From the NCBI GenBank assembly GCA_934591895.1, contig CAKTPP010000003.1, positions 143,648-207,647 on the forward strand: DNA of 64,000 nt, read 5' to 3'. Origin of the DNA: an uncultured Oscillospiraceae bacterium (lineage in GTDB: Bacteria > Bacillota > Clostridia > Oscillospirales > Oscillospiraceae). Of this stretch, positions 18,099 through 25,954 are shown in pieces (the stretch's first letter is position 1; each line of letters starts with the position of its first letter). A program made the position numbers and the translations under genes. The notes beneath the pieces were generated by a model. It saw nothing but the letters and a program-made list of their open reading frames with translations. It was not told where the DNA came from and did no database searches.

Positions 18099-19985
18099 TT
18101 ACCGGCCGTAGCTGCTGTCGCCCGTTTCATAGGCGTTGGCAGCCGGCTGCGTGTCGGGCTCGCCGCCGTATTTGATCGATTCGCCCTCAAGCAGCGGCTC
18201 GATGCCGTGCGCGCGCAGCCATGCGAGCGTGCGCGTGGAATCGGTCAGCGGGGTGTAGTCGACATTGGCGTAGGTCGTTTCGCCCGTTGCCGGGTCGTAC
18301 TGGCTGAGCTGATAGCCGATGGTCACGGCGTAGGCCGTGCTCTGCCGCGTGCCGCTGTCGGTCAGCCAGGCGCGGCCCATGGTGCCGTCCGCGCAGTCGG
18401 GCACGATGGCGTTTTCATACAGGTCGAGCGCCTGCTCGGCCGTGAGCTCCACGTAGAGGTAGTCGCCGCTTTCGGCCTCATAGCCGATGTTGGCATAGGT
18501 GAGGTGCTCGAGCGTCATCGGCAGCGCCGGCGTGTTGCGCGTGGCGCGCGCCTCGTCGCAGTTGAGCACCTGCTCGATCTGCGCCAGACGCGTGCTCGTG
18601 TCGGGGAGCGTGTATTCGCGCATCAGCACCTTGCCGTTCGTGAGCTTGTAGGTCAGCTGCAGACTGGTGATGCTGGTGTCGTCCGTGATCTTTTCGCGCT
18701 CCGCCACGACGGCGCGGTGAATATCCTCCACGGCCTGAATGTTCTCCGCCTCGGTGAGTGTGGAGTTGTAACCGTTGCAGATGATGCGCGCGCTTTCGAC
18801 CTGCGCGGTATCCGGGATGCGGCGGGCGTAGCCCGAGAGGTCGCACTTCGCGCCGACCACGACGAGGCAGCACACGGCCGCCGTGACCGCGCAGCCGCGC
18901 CAGACCGTGCGCGGGATGCGCAGGGACTTGCGGATGACCATCTCACTGATGACAAAGCCAAGCGCCGCACCGAAAACGGTCAGCAGCAGAAACGGCGCCA
19001 GATGCGTCCGGTAGGCCGGCACGTTGAGCAGCATGCCGTACACGCCGACCGGCATTGCCAGACCGGCGAAGAGCGCCACGATATACTTCAGCACCGGCTT
19101 GAGCACCGGAATGGCGACGGTGTCGCCCGCGCTCTCCATGCGGCGGCGCCGGTAGAGCTGACCCGCGCACACGAGCAGCAGCAGCGCGAACGCCGCCCAG
19201 ACGAGCGGATAGATCCAGCCGGAGAAGCCGTTGACGGCGGCCTCTGCCCCCGTGCCGCTGATCGGGCGCAGCAGATAGTCGTTGCTGATGCTTGTGCGCC
19301 GCATGAACAGCACCAGCGGGGAGAGCCAGTCGACCGGCAGATCCACCATGCCCGACATGCCGTACACGAACGTGTAGAGCACGGCCTCGACGAGCAGCTG
19401 GAAGCCCACGGCGATGAAGTTCACGAGCAGGTACAGGCACGGCAGCATGACCACGTGGCCGGTGAACATGGCGCACAGCACGGCGATGCCGTAGAATACG
19501 ACCGTCTCGAGCGCGAGCACGCCGAGCCAGATGAGCAGCGGCTCGATGACGAGTCCGAAGCGCGTTGCTTCGATGAGCACGGCAAGACCGAACACCACGG
19601 CCTCGGCCGACAGCAGCATCAAAAGCCCCGCCAGCAGATGCGTGCGGAACATGCACCCGCGCCGGATGGGCAGGGAGGCTGCCAGCCCCGCGCCGCGCGG
19701 CGTGTACAGATAGCCGAACATGGCGGCGGCCGCGATCAGACCCGCGCAAAACGCCGTCAGCGGCAGCAGCATCTGCGTCTCGGAGAGAATGACGTTCGAG
19801 AGGTAGCCGATCTGCTCGGTCGACACATACGGTGTCGTCATATACGGTGTCGTCGTGCGCGCGTTGAGCAGCACACCCGGCAGCAGGATGAACAGAATGA
19901 CGCCGTAGATGACCCACAGCGGCCACCAGCGCGACAGGCACTTGCGAAATTCCGTCCCGTTACAGAAGGATGTCTTTGACGGCAT
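18099..19985 (-). CDS. ABC-type permease with large C-terminal extracytoplasmic domain (DUF6449-like)
   Basis: 628 residues from ATG 19985, which has GGGAGGTG 7 bases upstream; an ATG seven codons earlier lacks one. The first ~390 residues hold about 8-10 hydrophobic segments; the last ~230 form a soluble domain with repeated Tyr/Asp-rich strands. It matches the permease partner of YtrA-type GntR/ABC systems, usually induced by envelope-active antibiotics. The start lies 26 bases inside the ATPase gene, so the two are coupled. Substrate unknown. Confidence 0.82.
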   Translation of the reverse strand: MPSKTSFCNGTEFRKCLSRWWPLWVIYGVILFILLPGVLLNARTTTPYMTTPYVSTEQIGYLSNVILSETQMLLPLTAFCAGLIAAAAMFGYLYTPRGAGLAASLPIRRGCMFRTHLLAGLLMLLSAEAVVFGLAVLIEATRFGLVIEPLLIWLGVLALETVVFYGIAVLCAMFTGHVVMLPCLYLLVNFIAVGFQLLVEAVLYTFVYGMSGMVDLPVDWLSPLVLFMRRTSISNDYLLRPISGTGAEAAVNGFSGWIYPLVWAAFALLLLVCAGQLYRRRRMESAGDTVAIPVLKPVLKYIVALFAGLAMPVGVYGMLLNVPAYRTHLAPFLLLTVFGAALGFVISEMVIRKSLRIPRTVWRGCAVTAAVCCLVVVGAKCDLSGYARRIPDTAQVESARIICNGYNSTLTEAENIQAVEDIHRAVVAEREKITDDTSITSLQLTYKLTNGKVLMREYTLPDTSTRLAQIEQVLNCDEARATRNTPALPMTLEHLTYANIGYEAESGDYLYVELTAEQALDLYENAIVPDCADGTMGRAWLTDSGTRQSTAYAVTIGYQLSQYDPATGETTYANVDYTPLTDSTRTLAWLRAHGIEPLLEGESIKYGGEPDTQPAANAYETGDSSYGR

Positions 19986-20853
19986 AGTCTGCACCTCCCA
20001 GTTCATAAATAAAGATCTCCTCGAGCGTCAGCGGCACGACGTCGAGATACTGCGGCTGCGCGGTCGAGAGCCGGTTCATGACCTCGGCGGCGTCGCCGTG
20101 CACGATCAGCGTGTGCAGGTGTCCCTGTGCGCTGCGGTGCAGGATGTCGAGCCCCTCGGGCAGCTGTGCCTCGTCCGGCAGGGCGACGAACACCTTGACG
20201 ATGTTGGCCTGCAGCTCCGCGAGCGGATGCTCGAGCAGGATCTTGCCGCCGTTCATGATGCCCACATGATCGCACACGTCCTCAAGCTCGCGCAGGTTGT
20301 GCGACGAGATGAGCACGGTCGTGCCGTTTTCGGCGACATCGGCCAGCACGAGATTCCAGACCTGACGGCGCATGACGGGATCGAGCCCGTCGACCGGCTC
20401 GTCGAGCACGAGCACGTCCGGCCGCAGGCACATCGCCAGCCAGAACGCGGCCTGCTTCTGCATACCCTTGGACAGGCGGCGGATCTGCCGCTTGGGGTCG
20501 AGCTGAAACACCTCGCCGAGCTTCTGATAGCGTTCGGTGTCGAACTTCGGGTAGATGCCGCGGTAGTAGCGCATCATGTCCGGGATCGTCGCCTGCGGGA
20601 AATAGAACACGTCGTCCGGGATGTAGGCGATGCGCGCCTTGACAGCCGGGTTTTCGTACACGGGCTGACCGTCGATGTCGATCACGCCGCTGTCGGGGCG
20701 ATAGATACCCGTCAGATGGCGGATGAGCGTGGACTTGCCCGCGCCGTTCGGCCCGACGAGGCCGTACACCGCGCCGCGCGGCACGGTCATGGTCACGCCG
20801 TCGAGCGCGCGGAAACCGTCAAACGTCTTGACAACGTCTCTGATTTCAATCAT
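19960..20853 (-). CDS. ABC transporter ATP-binding protein (YtrB type)
   Basis: 297 residues from ATG 20853, preceded by GGAAGGAGG. Walker A GPNGAGKST at 34-42, signature RLSKGMQKQ at about 133-141, Walker B VLVLDEPVDGLD, and the H-loop SSHNL. The C-terminal ~80 residues form an accessory domain. It energises the permease encoded next. It overlaps the gntR gene by 8 bases and the permease gene by 26 bases, so all three are made together. Confidence 0.94.
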   Translation of the reverse strand: MIEIRDVVKTFDGFRALDGVTMTVPRGAVYGLVGPNGAGKSTLIRHLTGIYRPDSGVIDIDGQPVYENPAVKARIAYIPDDVFYFPQATIPDMMRYYRGIYPKFDTERYQKLGEVFQLDPKRQIRRLSKGMQKQAAFWLAMCLRPDVLVLDEPVDGLDPVMRRQVWNLVLADVAENGTTVLISSHNLRELEDVCDHVGIMNGGKILLEHPLAELQANIVKVFVALPDEAQLPEGLDILHRSAQGHLHTLIVHGDAAEVMNRLSTAQPQYLDVVPLTLEEIFIYELGGADYAVKDILL

Positions 20854-21214
20854 GGTTCGTTCCTCCTTCCGGAATGCGGCGGCGCAGCTCCTCGCTGCGC
20901 ATGCCGAGATACAGCAGCTCCTGCACGGCTGCGTCAAATTGCTGCAGCAGCGCGTCCTGCCGCACGGGATCGTCCGGGATCTGCGCGCAGACATAGCTGC
21001 CGCGCCCGGCGACGGAGCAGATGTAGCCATCCGTCTCCAGCTCGCGGTAGGCGCGCTGGATCGTGTTGGGGTTGATGGTCAGCTGTGTGGACAGCTCGCG
21101 CACAGAGGGCAGCTTCTCGCCCAGCGGCAGCGTTCCAGACACGATCAGCCGGCGCAGCCCGTCGCGCACCTGCTCGTAGATCGGCCGGGGATCGCGGTAA
21201 TTGATCGAGATCGT
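20846..21214 (-). CDS. GntR-family (YtrA-type) transcriptional repressor with apparent non-AUG start
   Basis: About 122 residues if translation begins at ACG 21214-21212. The winged HTH is clear: PIYEQVRDGLRRLIVSG, then LPSVRELSTQLTINPNTIQRAYRELETDGYI, with a short YtrA-type C-terminal dimer helix. The expected start of the family is Met-Ile-Ser-Ile-Asn-Tyr-Arg-Asp; here the Met position reads ACG, nine bases after AAAGGTGG. The only in-frame ATG upstream (21298) sits in the -35 box. So either an ACG start is used, or the assembly or strain carries a substitution. It probably represses its own operon through the operator at 21241-21271. Confidence 0.85.
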   Translation of the reverse strand, partial: TISINYRDPRPIYEQVRDGLRRLIVSGTLPLGEKLPSVRELSTQLTINPNTIQRAYRELETDGYICSVAGRGSYVCAQIPDDPVRQDALLQQFDAAVQELLYLGMRSEELRRRIPEGGTNHD

Positions 21215-21240
21215 AGTGCAGCACCACCTTTCGTAGCGTG

Positions 21241-21271
21241 TTAAGTGTATTAATCGTGTTGGTACAGTTAA
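21241..21271. promoter_or_regulatory. GntR operator of the ABC operon
   Basis: Inverted repeat TTAAGTGTA - 13 bases - TACAGTTAA (one mismatch between arms). It covers the transcription start and touches the -10 box of the operon promoter, the usual place for a YtrA-type autorepressor site. Confidence 0.65.
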
Positions 21272-21298
21272 GTTACCATGCGGCGGCGCGCCTGTCAA
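21270..21298 (-). promoter_or_regulatory. SigmaA promoter of the gntR-ABC operon
   Basis: Minus strand: TTGACA (21298-21293), 17-base spacer, TAACTT (21275-21270). It rules out translation from the ATG at 21298. Confidence 0.8.
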
Positions 21299-21317
21299 GG
21301 GTTAAGATGCATTTTGA

Positions 21318-21353
21318 TGCAAAAAGTTCCCGGACGCGGGTTCGCGTCCGGGA
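21318..21353 (-). terminator. Terminator of mnmG
   Basis: Minus strand: 12-bp stem TTCCCGGACGCG / CGCGTCCGGGAA with a 4-base loop, followed by CTTTTTG. About 50 bases after the mnmG stop. Confidence 0.88.
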
Positions 21354-21401
21354 ATGGAGAATGTCGAATATCTGCGCTGGGGTGCAGGAATCCAGATAAT
21401 T

Positions 21402-23279
21402 TTATTTCTGCCCCTCGCGGCTCTCGAGATAGACCATGAGCGTCGCAATGTCGGCAGGGGAGACGCCGGAGATGCGGCTGGCCTGACCGAGGCTCGCGGG
21501 GCGGATGTCGCTGAGCTTCTGCCGCGCCTCGAGCCGCAGGCAGGACACCTCCCGGTAGTCGAGATCCTGCGGCAGCAGCCGCTCCTCAAGCCGGGTGAAT
21601 TCCGCCACCTGCCGGAGCTGGCGCTGGATGTAGCCCGCGTATTTGAGCCGGATCTCCGCCTGCTCGGTCACGACGTGCGGCAGCTCCGGCCGCGCGGGGT
21701 CAAAGGGCGCGAGGTCGGCGTAGGTGATCTGCGGGCGGCGCAGGAGGTCGGCAAGGCTCACGCCCGAACTTGTCGGTGCAGTGCCGCGCGCGGTGAGCAT
21801 CGCGGCGAGCGCGGGGGTCGGCGCGAGGTGCGTTTTCTCCAGCCGGGCGCACTCGGCGTCTACCAGCCGGTATTTTTCCTGCACGGCGGCAAAGCGCGCG
21901 TCCGACACCAGCCCGATGCGGTGGCCGATGGCGCTCAGGCGCTCGTCAGCGTTGTCCTGCCGGTGCAGCAGGCGGTATTCCGAGCGGGAGGTCATGATGC
22001 GGTACGGCTCGTTCGTGCCCTTGGTGACGAGATCGTCCACGAGCGTGCCGATGTATCCGTCCGAGCGGCGGAGGATCATCGGCGCGCGTCCGAGCAGTCT
22101 GAGCGCCGCGTTCACGCCCGCGACGAAGCCCTGCACCGCCGCCTCCTCATAGCCGGACGAGCCGTTGAACTGCCCCGCACCGTAGAGGCCGGGCACTTTC
22201 TTGGCTTCCAGCGTCGGCAGCAGCTCCGTCGGATCGACGCAGTCATACTCGATCGCGTAGGCGCAGCGGGTCATTTCCGCGTGCTCGAGCCCCGGCAGCG
22301 TGTGCAGCATCTCGATCTGCACATCCTCCGGCAGGGAGGAGGAGAAGCCCTGAATGTAGAGCTCCTCCGTGTCGAGCCCCATCGGCTCGATGAACAGCTG
22401 GTGGCGCGGCTTGTCGGGGAAGGTCATGATCTTCGTCTCGATCGACGGGCAGTAGCGCGGGCCGACACCCTCGATCACGCCGGAGTAGATCGGGCTGCGG
22501 TCAAGGTTCGCGCGGATGATGGCATGCGTGCGCTCGTTGGTATAGGTGAGGTAGCACACGGCCCTGTTCTCGACCGGCTGTGTGGTGGAAAAGGAGAACG
22601 GCTCGATCTGCACGTCGCCCGGCTGCAGCTCCATGCGCGAGAAGTCCACCGTGCGCGCATTCACGCGCGGCGGCGTGCCGGTCTTGAAGCGGCGCATGCG
22701 CAGCCCCAGCGCCCGGCAGCATTCGGCCAGCGGCCCTGCGGCGGCCAGCCCGTCGGGGCCGGATTCGCGCAGCACGTCGCCCACGATCGTGCGCCCGCGC
22801 AGGTATGTGCCCGTGGCGAGCACGGCGGCGCGGCAGCGGTAGACGGCGCCGTTTGCCGTCACGACGGCGCTGACGTGTCCGTCCTCCGTCTCGACGGCGA
22901 CGACCTCTGCCTGCTTGACGCGCAGGTTCGGCTGCAGCTCGAGCGTGTGCTTCATCACGGCCTGATACTTCCGCCGGTCGGCCTGCGCGCGCAGCGAGTG
23001 CACGGCCGGCCCTTTGCCGCGGTTGAGCATCCGGTACTGGATGCAGGCCTGATCGGCCGCGCGCGCCATCTCGCCGCCGAGCGCGTCGAGCTCGCGCACA
23101 AGATGCCCCTTGCCCGTGCCGCCGATGGCGGGGTTGCAGGGCATATTGCCGATCGCGTCCATATTGATGGTGAAGCAGACGGTGTCCAACCCCAGCCGGG
23201 CGGCGGCCAGCGCGGCCTCAATGCCCGCGTGCCCCGCGCCGACGACGGCGACGTCACAGCTTCCGGCGTCATAGCGCAT
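21402..23279 (-). CDS. mnmG: tRNA uridine-5-carboxymethylaminomethyl modification enzyme MnmG (GidA)
   Basis: 625 residues, full length. FAD enzyme that works with MnmE to modify U34 of several tRNAs. The dinucleotide-binding motif GAGHAGIEAA begins at residue 14; NPAIGGTGKGHLVRE, RGPAVHS-like NRGKGPAVHSLR, GRTIVGD, TGTPPRV and the C-terminal MnmE-contact region are all present. No mnmE is visible nearby. ATG 23279 is preceded by GGAGGGATC. It stands alone with a terminator downstream. Confidence 0.98.
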   Translation of the reverse strand: MRYDAGSCDVAVVGAGHAGIEAALAAARLGLDTVCFTINMDAIGNMPCNPAIGGTGKGHLVRELDALGGEMARAADQACIQYRMLNRGKGPAVHSLRAQADRRKYQAVMKHTLELQPNLRVKQAEVVAVETEDGHVSAVVTANGAVYRCRAAVLATGTYLRGRTIVGDVLRESGPDGLAAAGPLAECCRALGLRMRRFKTGTPPRVNARTVDFSRMELQPGDVQIEPFSFSTTQPVENRAVCYLTYTNERTHAIIRANLDRSPIYSGVIEGVGPRYCPSIETKIMTFPDKPRHQLFIEPMGLDTEELYIQGFSSSLPEDVQIEMLHTLPGLEHAEMTRCAYAIEYDCVDPTELLPTLEAKKVPGLYGAGQFNGSSGYEEAAVQGFVAGVNAALRLLGRAPMILRRSDGYIGTLVDDLVTKGTNEPYRIMTSRSEYRLLHRQDNADERLSAIGHRIGLVSDARFAAVQEKYRLVDAECARLEKTHLAPTPALAAMLTARGTAPTSSGVSLADLLRRPQITYADLAPFDPARPELPHVVTEQAEIRLKYAGYIQRQLRQVAEFTRLEERLLPQDLDYREVSCLRLEARQKLSDIRPASLGQASRISGVSPADIATLMVYLESREGQK

Positions 23280-23434
23280 GACGAGATCCCTCCGGATTCT
23301 TCATTAAAATAGAATAACAACTTTTTATTTTACCTGTTTTATGCCGTGATTGCAAGACAAGCCCGACCGAAAACGGCGGCGGGACGGCGGAAAATGCTTG
23401 TGCAGTATCTGCACAACAAAATACGAAAAAAGAC

Positions 23435-23462
23435 TTGCTTTATCGTGCTAATGTGGTAATAT
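23435..23462 (+). promoter_or_regulatory. SigmaA promoter of the amino-acid ABC operon
   Basis: TTGCTT (23435-23440), 16-base spacer, TAATAT (23457-23462) preceded by TGG (extended -10). Confidence 0.7.
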
Positions 23463-23514
23463 AACACCGTGCTAACAAACAAAACAAAAAATCGAGATAT
23501 GAAGGAGAACCGAC

Positions 23515-24330
23515 ATGAAAAAGATGACCAAAGTGATCTCGCTGGCGCTCGCGCTGGTGATGTGCCTGGCGCTGTGCGCCTGCGGCAAGGACAACAACGA
23601 AGACAAGGCCGACGGCAAGAAGACGTTCATCATGGGCGTCGATCCGGAGTATCCCCCGTTCAGCTATCTGGGCGACGACGGCAAGTACACCGGCTTCGAC
23701 GTGGAGATCTGCCAGGCTGTCTGCGATCTGCTCGGCTGGGACCTGCAGGTGTTCGGCGTCAACTGGGACCAGAAGCTCGTGCAGCTTGACTCCAAGGAGT
23801 GCGACTGTGTCTGGTCGGGCATGACCATTCTCGACAGCATGAAGGATGCGGGCTATGTGCTCTCCACCCCCTACTATGACAATGCGCAGGTCATCATGGT
23901 CAAAGAGGGCAGCGACATCAAGTCCTCCGCCGATCTGGCCGGCAAGAATGTGGCTGTGCAGCTCGGCACCTCCGGCGAGTCCCTGCTGTCCGAGGGCGGC
24001 GATCTTGAGGATCTGGCCAAGACGTTCGGCAAGCTCACCACCTGCGACAGCTTCCTCAAGTGCTTCACCGAGCTGGGCGGCGGCGCCGTTGACGCCGTGA
24101 TCGTCGACAAGCCGGTCGCCACCGACTATGCGCAGAAGAACAGCGGCTTCACCATCCTCAGCGAGGAGCTGGGCGCGGAGCAGTACGGCATCGCCTTCCG
24201 TTCCGGCGATCAGGAGCTGTGCAACACCATCGAGGACGCGGTGCAGCAGCTGGTCGACAACGGCACCTATGCCAAGATCGCCGCGAAGTACCCCGACATC
24301 GTCAACAACCTCACCTACCTGAATAAATAA
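23515..24330 (+). CDS. Amino-acid ABC transporter substrate-binding lipoprotein
   Basis: 271 residues. Lipoprotein signal with the acylated cysteine probably Cys23 (LALCAC), then a complete family 3 solute-binding domain: TFIMGVDPEYPPFSY, GFDVEICQAVC, the hinge region and the C-terminal lobe segment EELGAEQYGIAFRSGDQ. It captures an amino acid outside the membrane and delivers it to the permease encoded next. A GC-rich hairpin (24344-24380) follows the stop, a common way to keep the binding protein in excess over the membrane parts. Confidence 0.95.
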   Translation: MKKMTKVISLALALVMCLALCACGKDNNEDKADGKKTFIMGVDPEYPPFSYLGDDGKYTGFDVEICQAVCDLLGWDLQVFGVNWDQKLVQLDSKECDCVWSGMTILDSMKDAGYVLSTPYYDNAQVIMVKEGSDIKSSADLAGKNVAVQLGTSGESLLSEGGDLEDLAKTFGKLTTCDSFLKCFTELGGGAVDAVIVDKPVATDYAQKNSGFTILSEELGAEQYGIAFRSGDQELCNTIEDAVQQLVDNGTYAKIAAKYPDIVNNLTYLNK

Positions 24331-24343
24331 GTGTGAAATCCAG

Positions 24344-24380
24344 TCACGTCTCCCGGAGGCTTTGCGGTCTCCGGGAGCGT
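24344..24380 (+). terminator. Intra-operon hairpin (attenuator or mRNA stabiliser)
   Basis: Stem CACGTCTCCCGGAG / CTCCGGGAGCGTG with a 10-base loop and no T-run, between the binding-protein and permease genes. More likely a stability or partial-termination element than a full terminator. Confidence 0.55.
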
Positions 24381-24402
24381 GCGCGTATCATAGAGGAATT
24401 AT

Positions 24403-25050
24403 ATGACATTACTTACCATCATCGCGAAGATGAGCGAGGGCCTCGGCAAGACCTGCGCCATTTTCTTTCTGACCCTCCTGTTCTCCCTGCCGCTGGGCAT
24501 GATCATCACCTTCCTGCGCATGAGCAGGAGCAAGGTCATCTCGAGCGTGACCCGCTTTGTGGTCGCCGTGCTGCGCGGCACGCCGCTGATGCTGCAGCTG
24601 ATCGCCGTGACCTACGGCCCGTACTATCTTTTCGGCACGGCGGTGTCGAAAAACAAGCTCATCCCCGTGGTCATCGCGTTTGCCATCAACTATGCGGCCT
24701 ATTTCTCGGAGATCTACCGCGGCGGCATCGAGTCGATCCCGGCCGGGCAGTACGAGGCGGCGAATGTCCTTGGCTACACCAAGGCGCAGACGTTTTTGCG
24801 CATCATCCTGCCGCAGGTCGTCAAGCGCGTCATGCCGAGCGTCACCAACGAGGTCGTCACGCTGGTCAAGGACACCTCCATGGCCTTCACGGTCTCGTAT
24901 CAGGAGATGTTCACCATCGGCAAGCAGATCGCAAACTCGCAGACGAGCTTCACGCCGTTTCTCGTGGCGGGCGTGTTCTATTTCGTCTTTAACGCCATCG
25001 TCGATTTTGCCATGGGCAAGATCGAAAAGCGCATGGACTACTATAAGTAA
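24403..25050 (+). CDS. Amino-acid ABC transporter permease
   Basis: 215 residues, typical of the HisM/GlnP family. About five membrane segments. The cytoplasmic EAA loop that docks the ATPase reads YRGGIESIPAGQYEAANVLG, and RGTPLMLQL in the first half is the usual family signature. AGAGGAATTAT precedes the ATG. Together with the binding protein before it and the ATPase after it, this makes a complete importer (permease acting as homodimer). Confidence 0.95.
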   Translation: MTLLTIIAKMSEGLGKTCAIFFLTLLFSLPLGMIITFLRMSRSKVISSVTRFVVAVLRGTPLMLQLIAVTYGPYYLFGTAVSKNKLIPVVIAFAINYAAYFSEIYRGGIESIPAGQYEAANVLGYTKAQTFLRIILPQVVKRVMPSVTNEVVTLVKDTSMAFTVSYQEMFTIGKQIANSQTSFTPFLVAGVFYFVFNAIVDFAMGKIEKRMDYYK

Positions 25051-25062
25051 GGAGGTGCTGTC

Positions 25063-25836
25063 ATGAGCGTATTGGAACTCAATCACGTCAAAAAATCCTT
25101 TAATAACGGGGAGCTGGAGGTCCTGCAGGACATCAGCCTGAGCGTTGAAAAGGGTGAGGTCGTGGCCATCATCGGCCCGAGCGGCAGCGGCAAATCCACG
25201 CTGCTGCGCTGCGCCACGCTGCTCGAGCGCATCGACTCCGGCGAGGTCTGCTTTGACGGGCATTACGCCGCGCGCACCGGCGACGACGGCGCCGCCGTCT
25301 ATGCCGACAAGGCGGAGCTCAGGCAGATCCGCAACTATTTTGGCCTCGTTTTCCAGCAGTTCAATCTTTTCCCGCACTACTCGGTGCTCAAAAACGTCAT
25401 GGACGCGCCCCTCTGCGTCCAGAAGCGCGACCGTGCCGAGGTCGAGGCCTCGGCGCGCAGGACGCTCGAAAAAATGGGGCTCGGCGACAAGGCCGACGCC
25501 TATCCGTGCCAGCTCTCCGGCGGCCAGCAGCAGCGCGTGGCCATCGCGCGCGCGCTCGAGATGAACCCCGAGATCCTGTTTTTCGACGAGCCGACCTCCG
25601 CACTCGACCCCGAGCTCACGGGCGAGGTGCTCAAGGTCATCCGCGCCCTTGCCGAGGAGCACATGACCATGGTCATTGTCACGCACGAGATGGCCTTTGC
25701 CCGCGCCGTGGCCGACAAGGTCATTTTCATGGACGGCGGCGTCATCGTCGAGCAGGGCGCGCCTGAGGCGGTCTTCGGCGACACGCAGCAGGAGCGCACA
25801 AAGCAGTTCCTCGCGCGCTATAATGAGCGTCCGTGA
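25063..25836 (+). CDS. Amino-acid ABC transporter ATP-binding protein
   Basis: 257 residues. Walker A GPSGSGKST at 38-46, Q-loop, signature LSGGQQQR at 151-158, Walker B ILFFDEPTSALDPE and H-loop VTHEM. AAGGAGG ribosome site 8 bases before ATG. There is a short insert after Walker A (DGHYAARTGDDGAAVYADKA) compared with the usual GlnQ proteins. Third gene of the importer operon; a terminator follows about 65 bases later. Confidence 0.96.
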   Translation: MSVLELNHVKKSFNNGELEVLQDISLSVEKGEVVAIIGPSGSGKSTLLRCATLLERIDSGEVCFDGHYAARTGDDGAAVYADKAELRQIRNYFGLVFQQFNLFPHYSVLKNVMDAPLCVQKRDRAEVEASARRTLEKMGLGDKADAYPCQLSGGQQQRVAIARALEMNPEILFFDEPTSALDPELTGEVLKVIRALAEEHMTMVIVTHEMAFARAVADKVIFMDGGVIVEQGAPEAVFGDTQQERTKQFLARYNERP

Positions 25837-25898
25837 CGAAAATGTAAGAGAAAATTCAGTTTTTCCCTCTTGCATGACCGGTTTATATTCGCTATGAT

Positions 25899-25930
25899 AA
25901 AAAGCGCATCGGTGGTCGGTGCGCTTTTTG
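25899..25930 (+). terminator. Terminator of the amino-acid ABC operon
   Basis: Stem AAAAGCGCAT / GTGCGCTTTT with a loop of about 10 bases and a T-rich 3' side. A GTG in frame with the next gene lies inside this stem, which argues against it being that gene's start. Confidence 0.8.
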
Positions 25931-25954
25931 ATTTTTCTTTCGGGAGGGTTTCCC

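Noticed and set aside
25919..25954. GTG start for the permuted binding protein
   Set aside because: The codon lies in the stem of the upstream operon's terminator; TTG 25955 has the ribosome site and gives a proper signal peptide.
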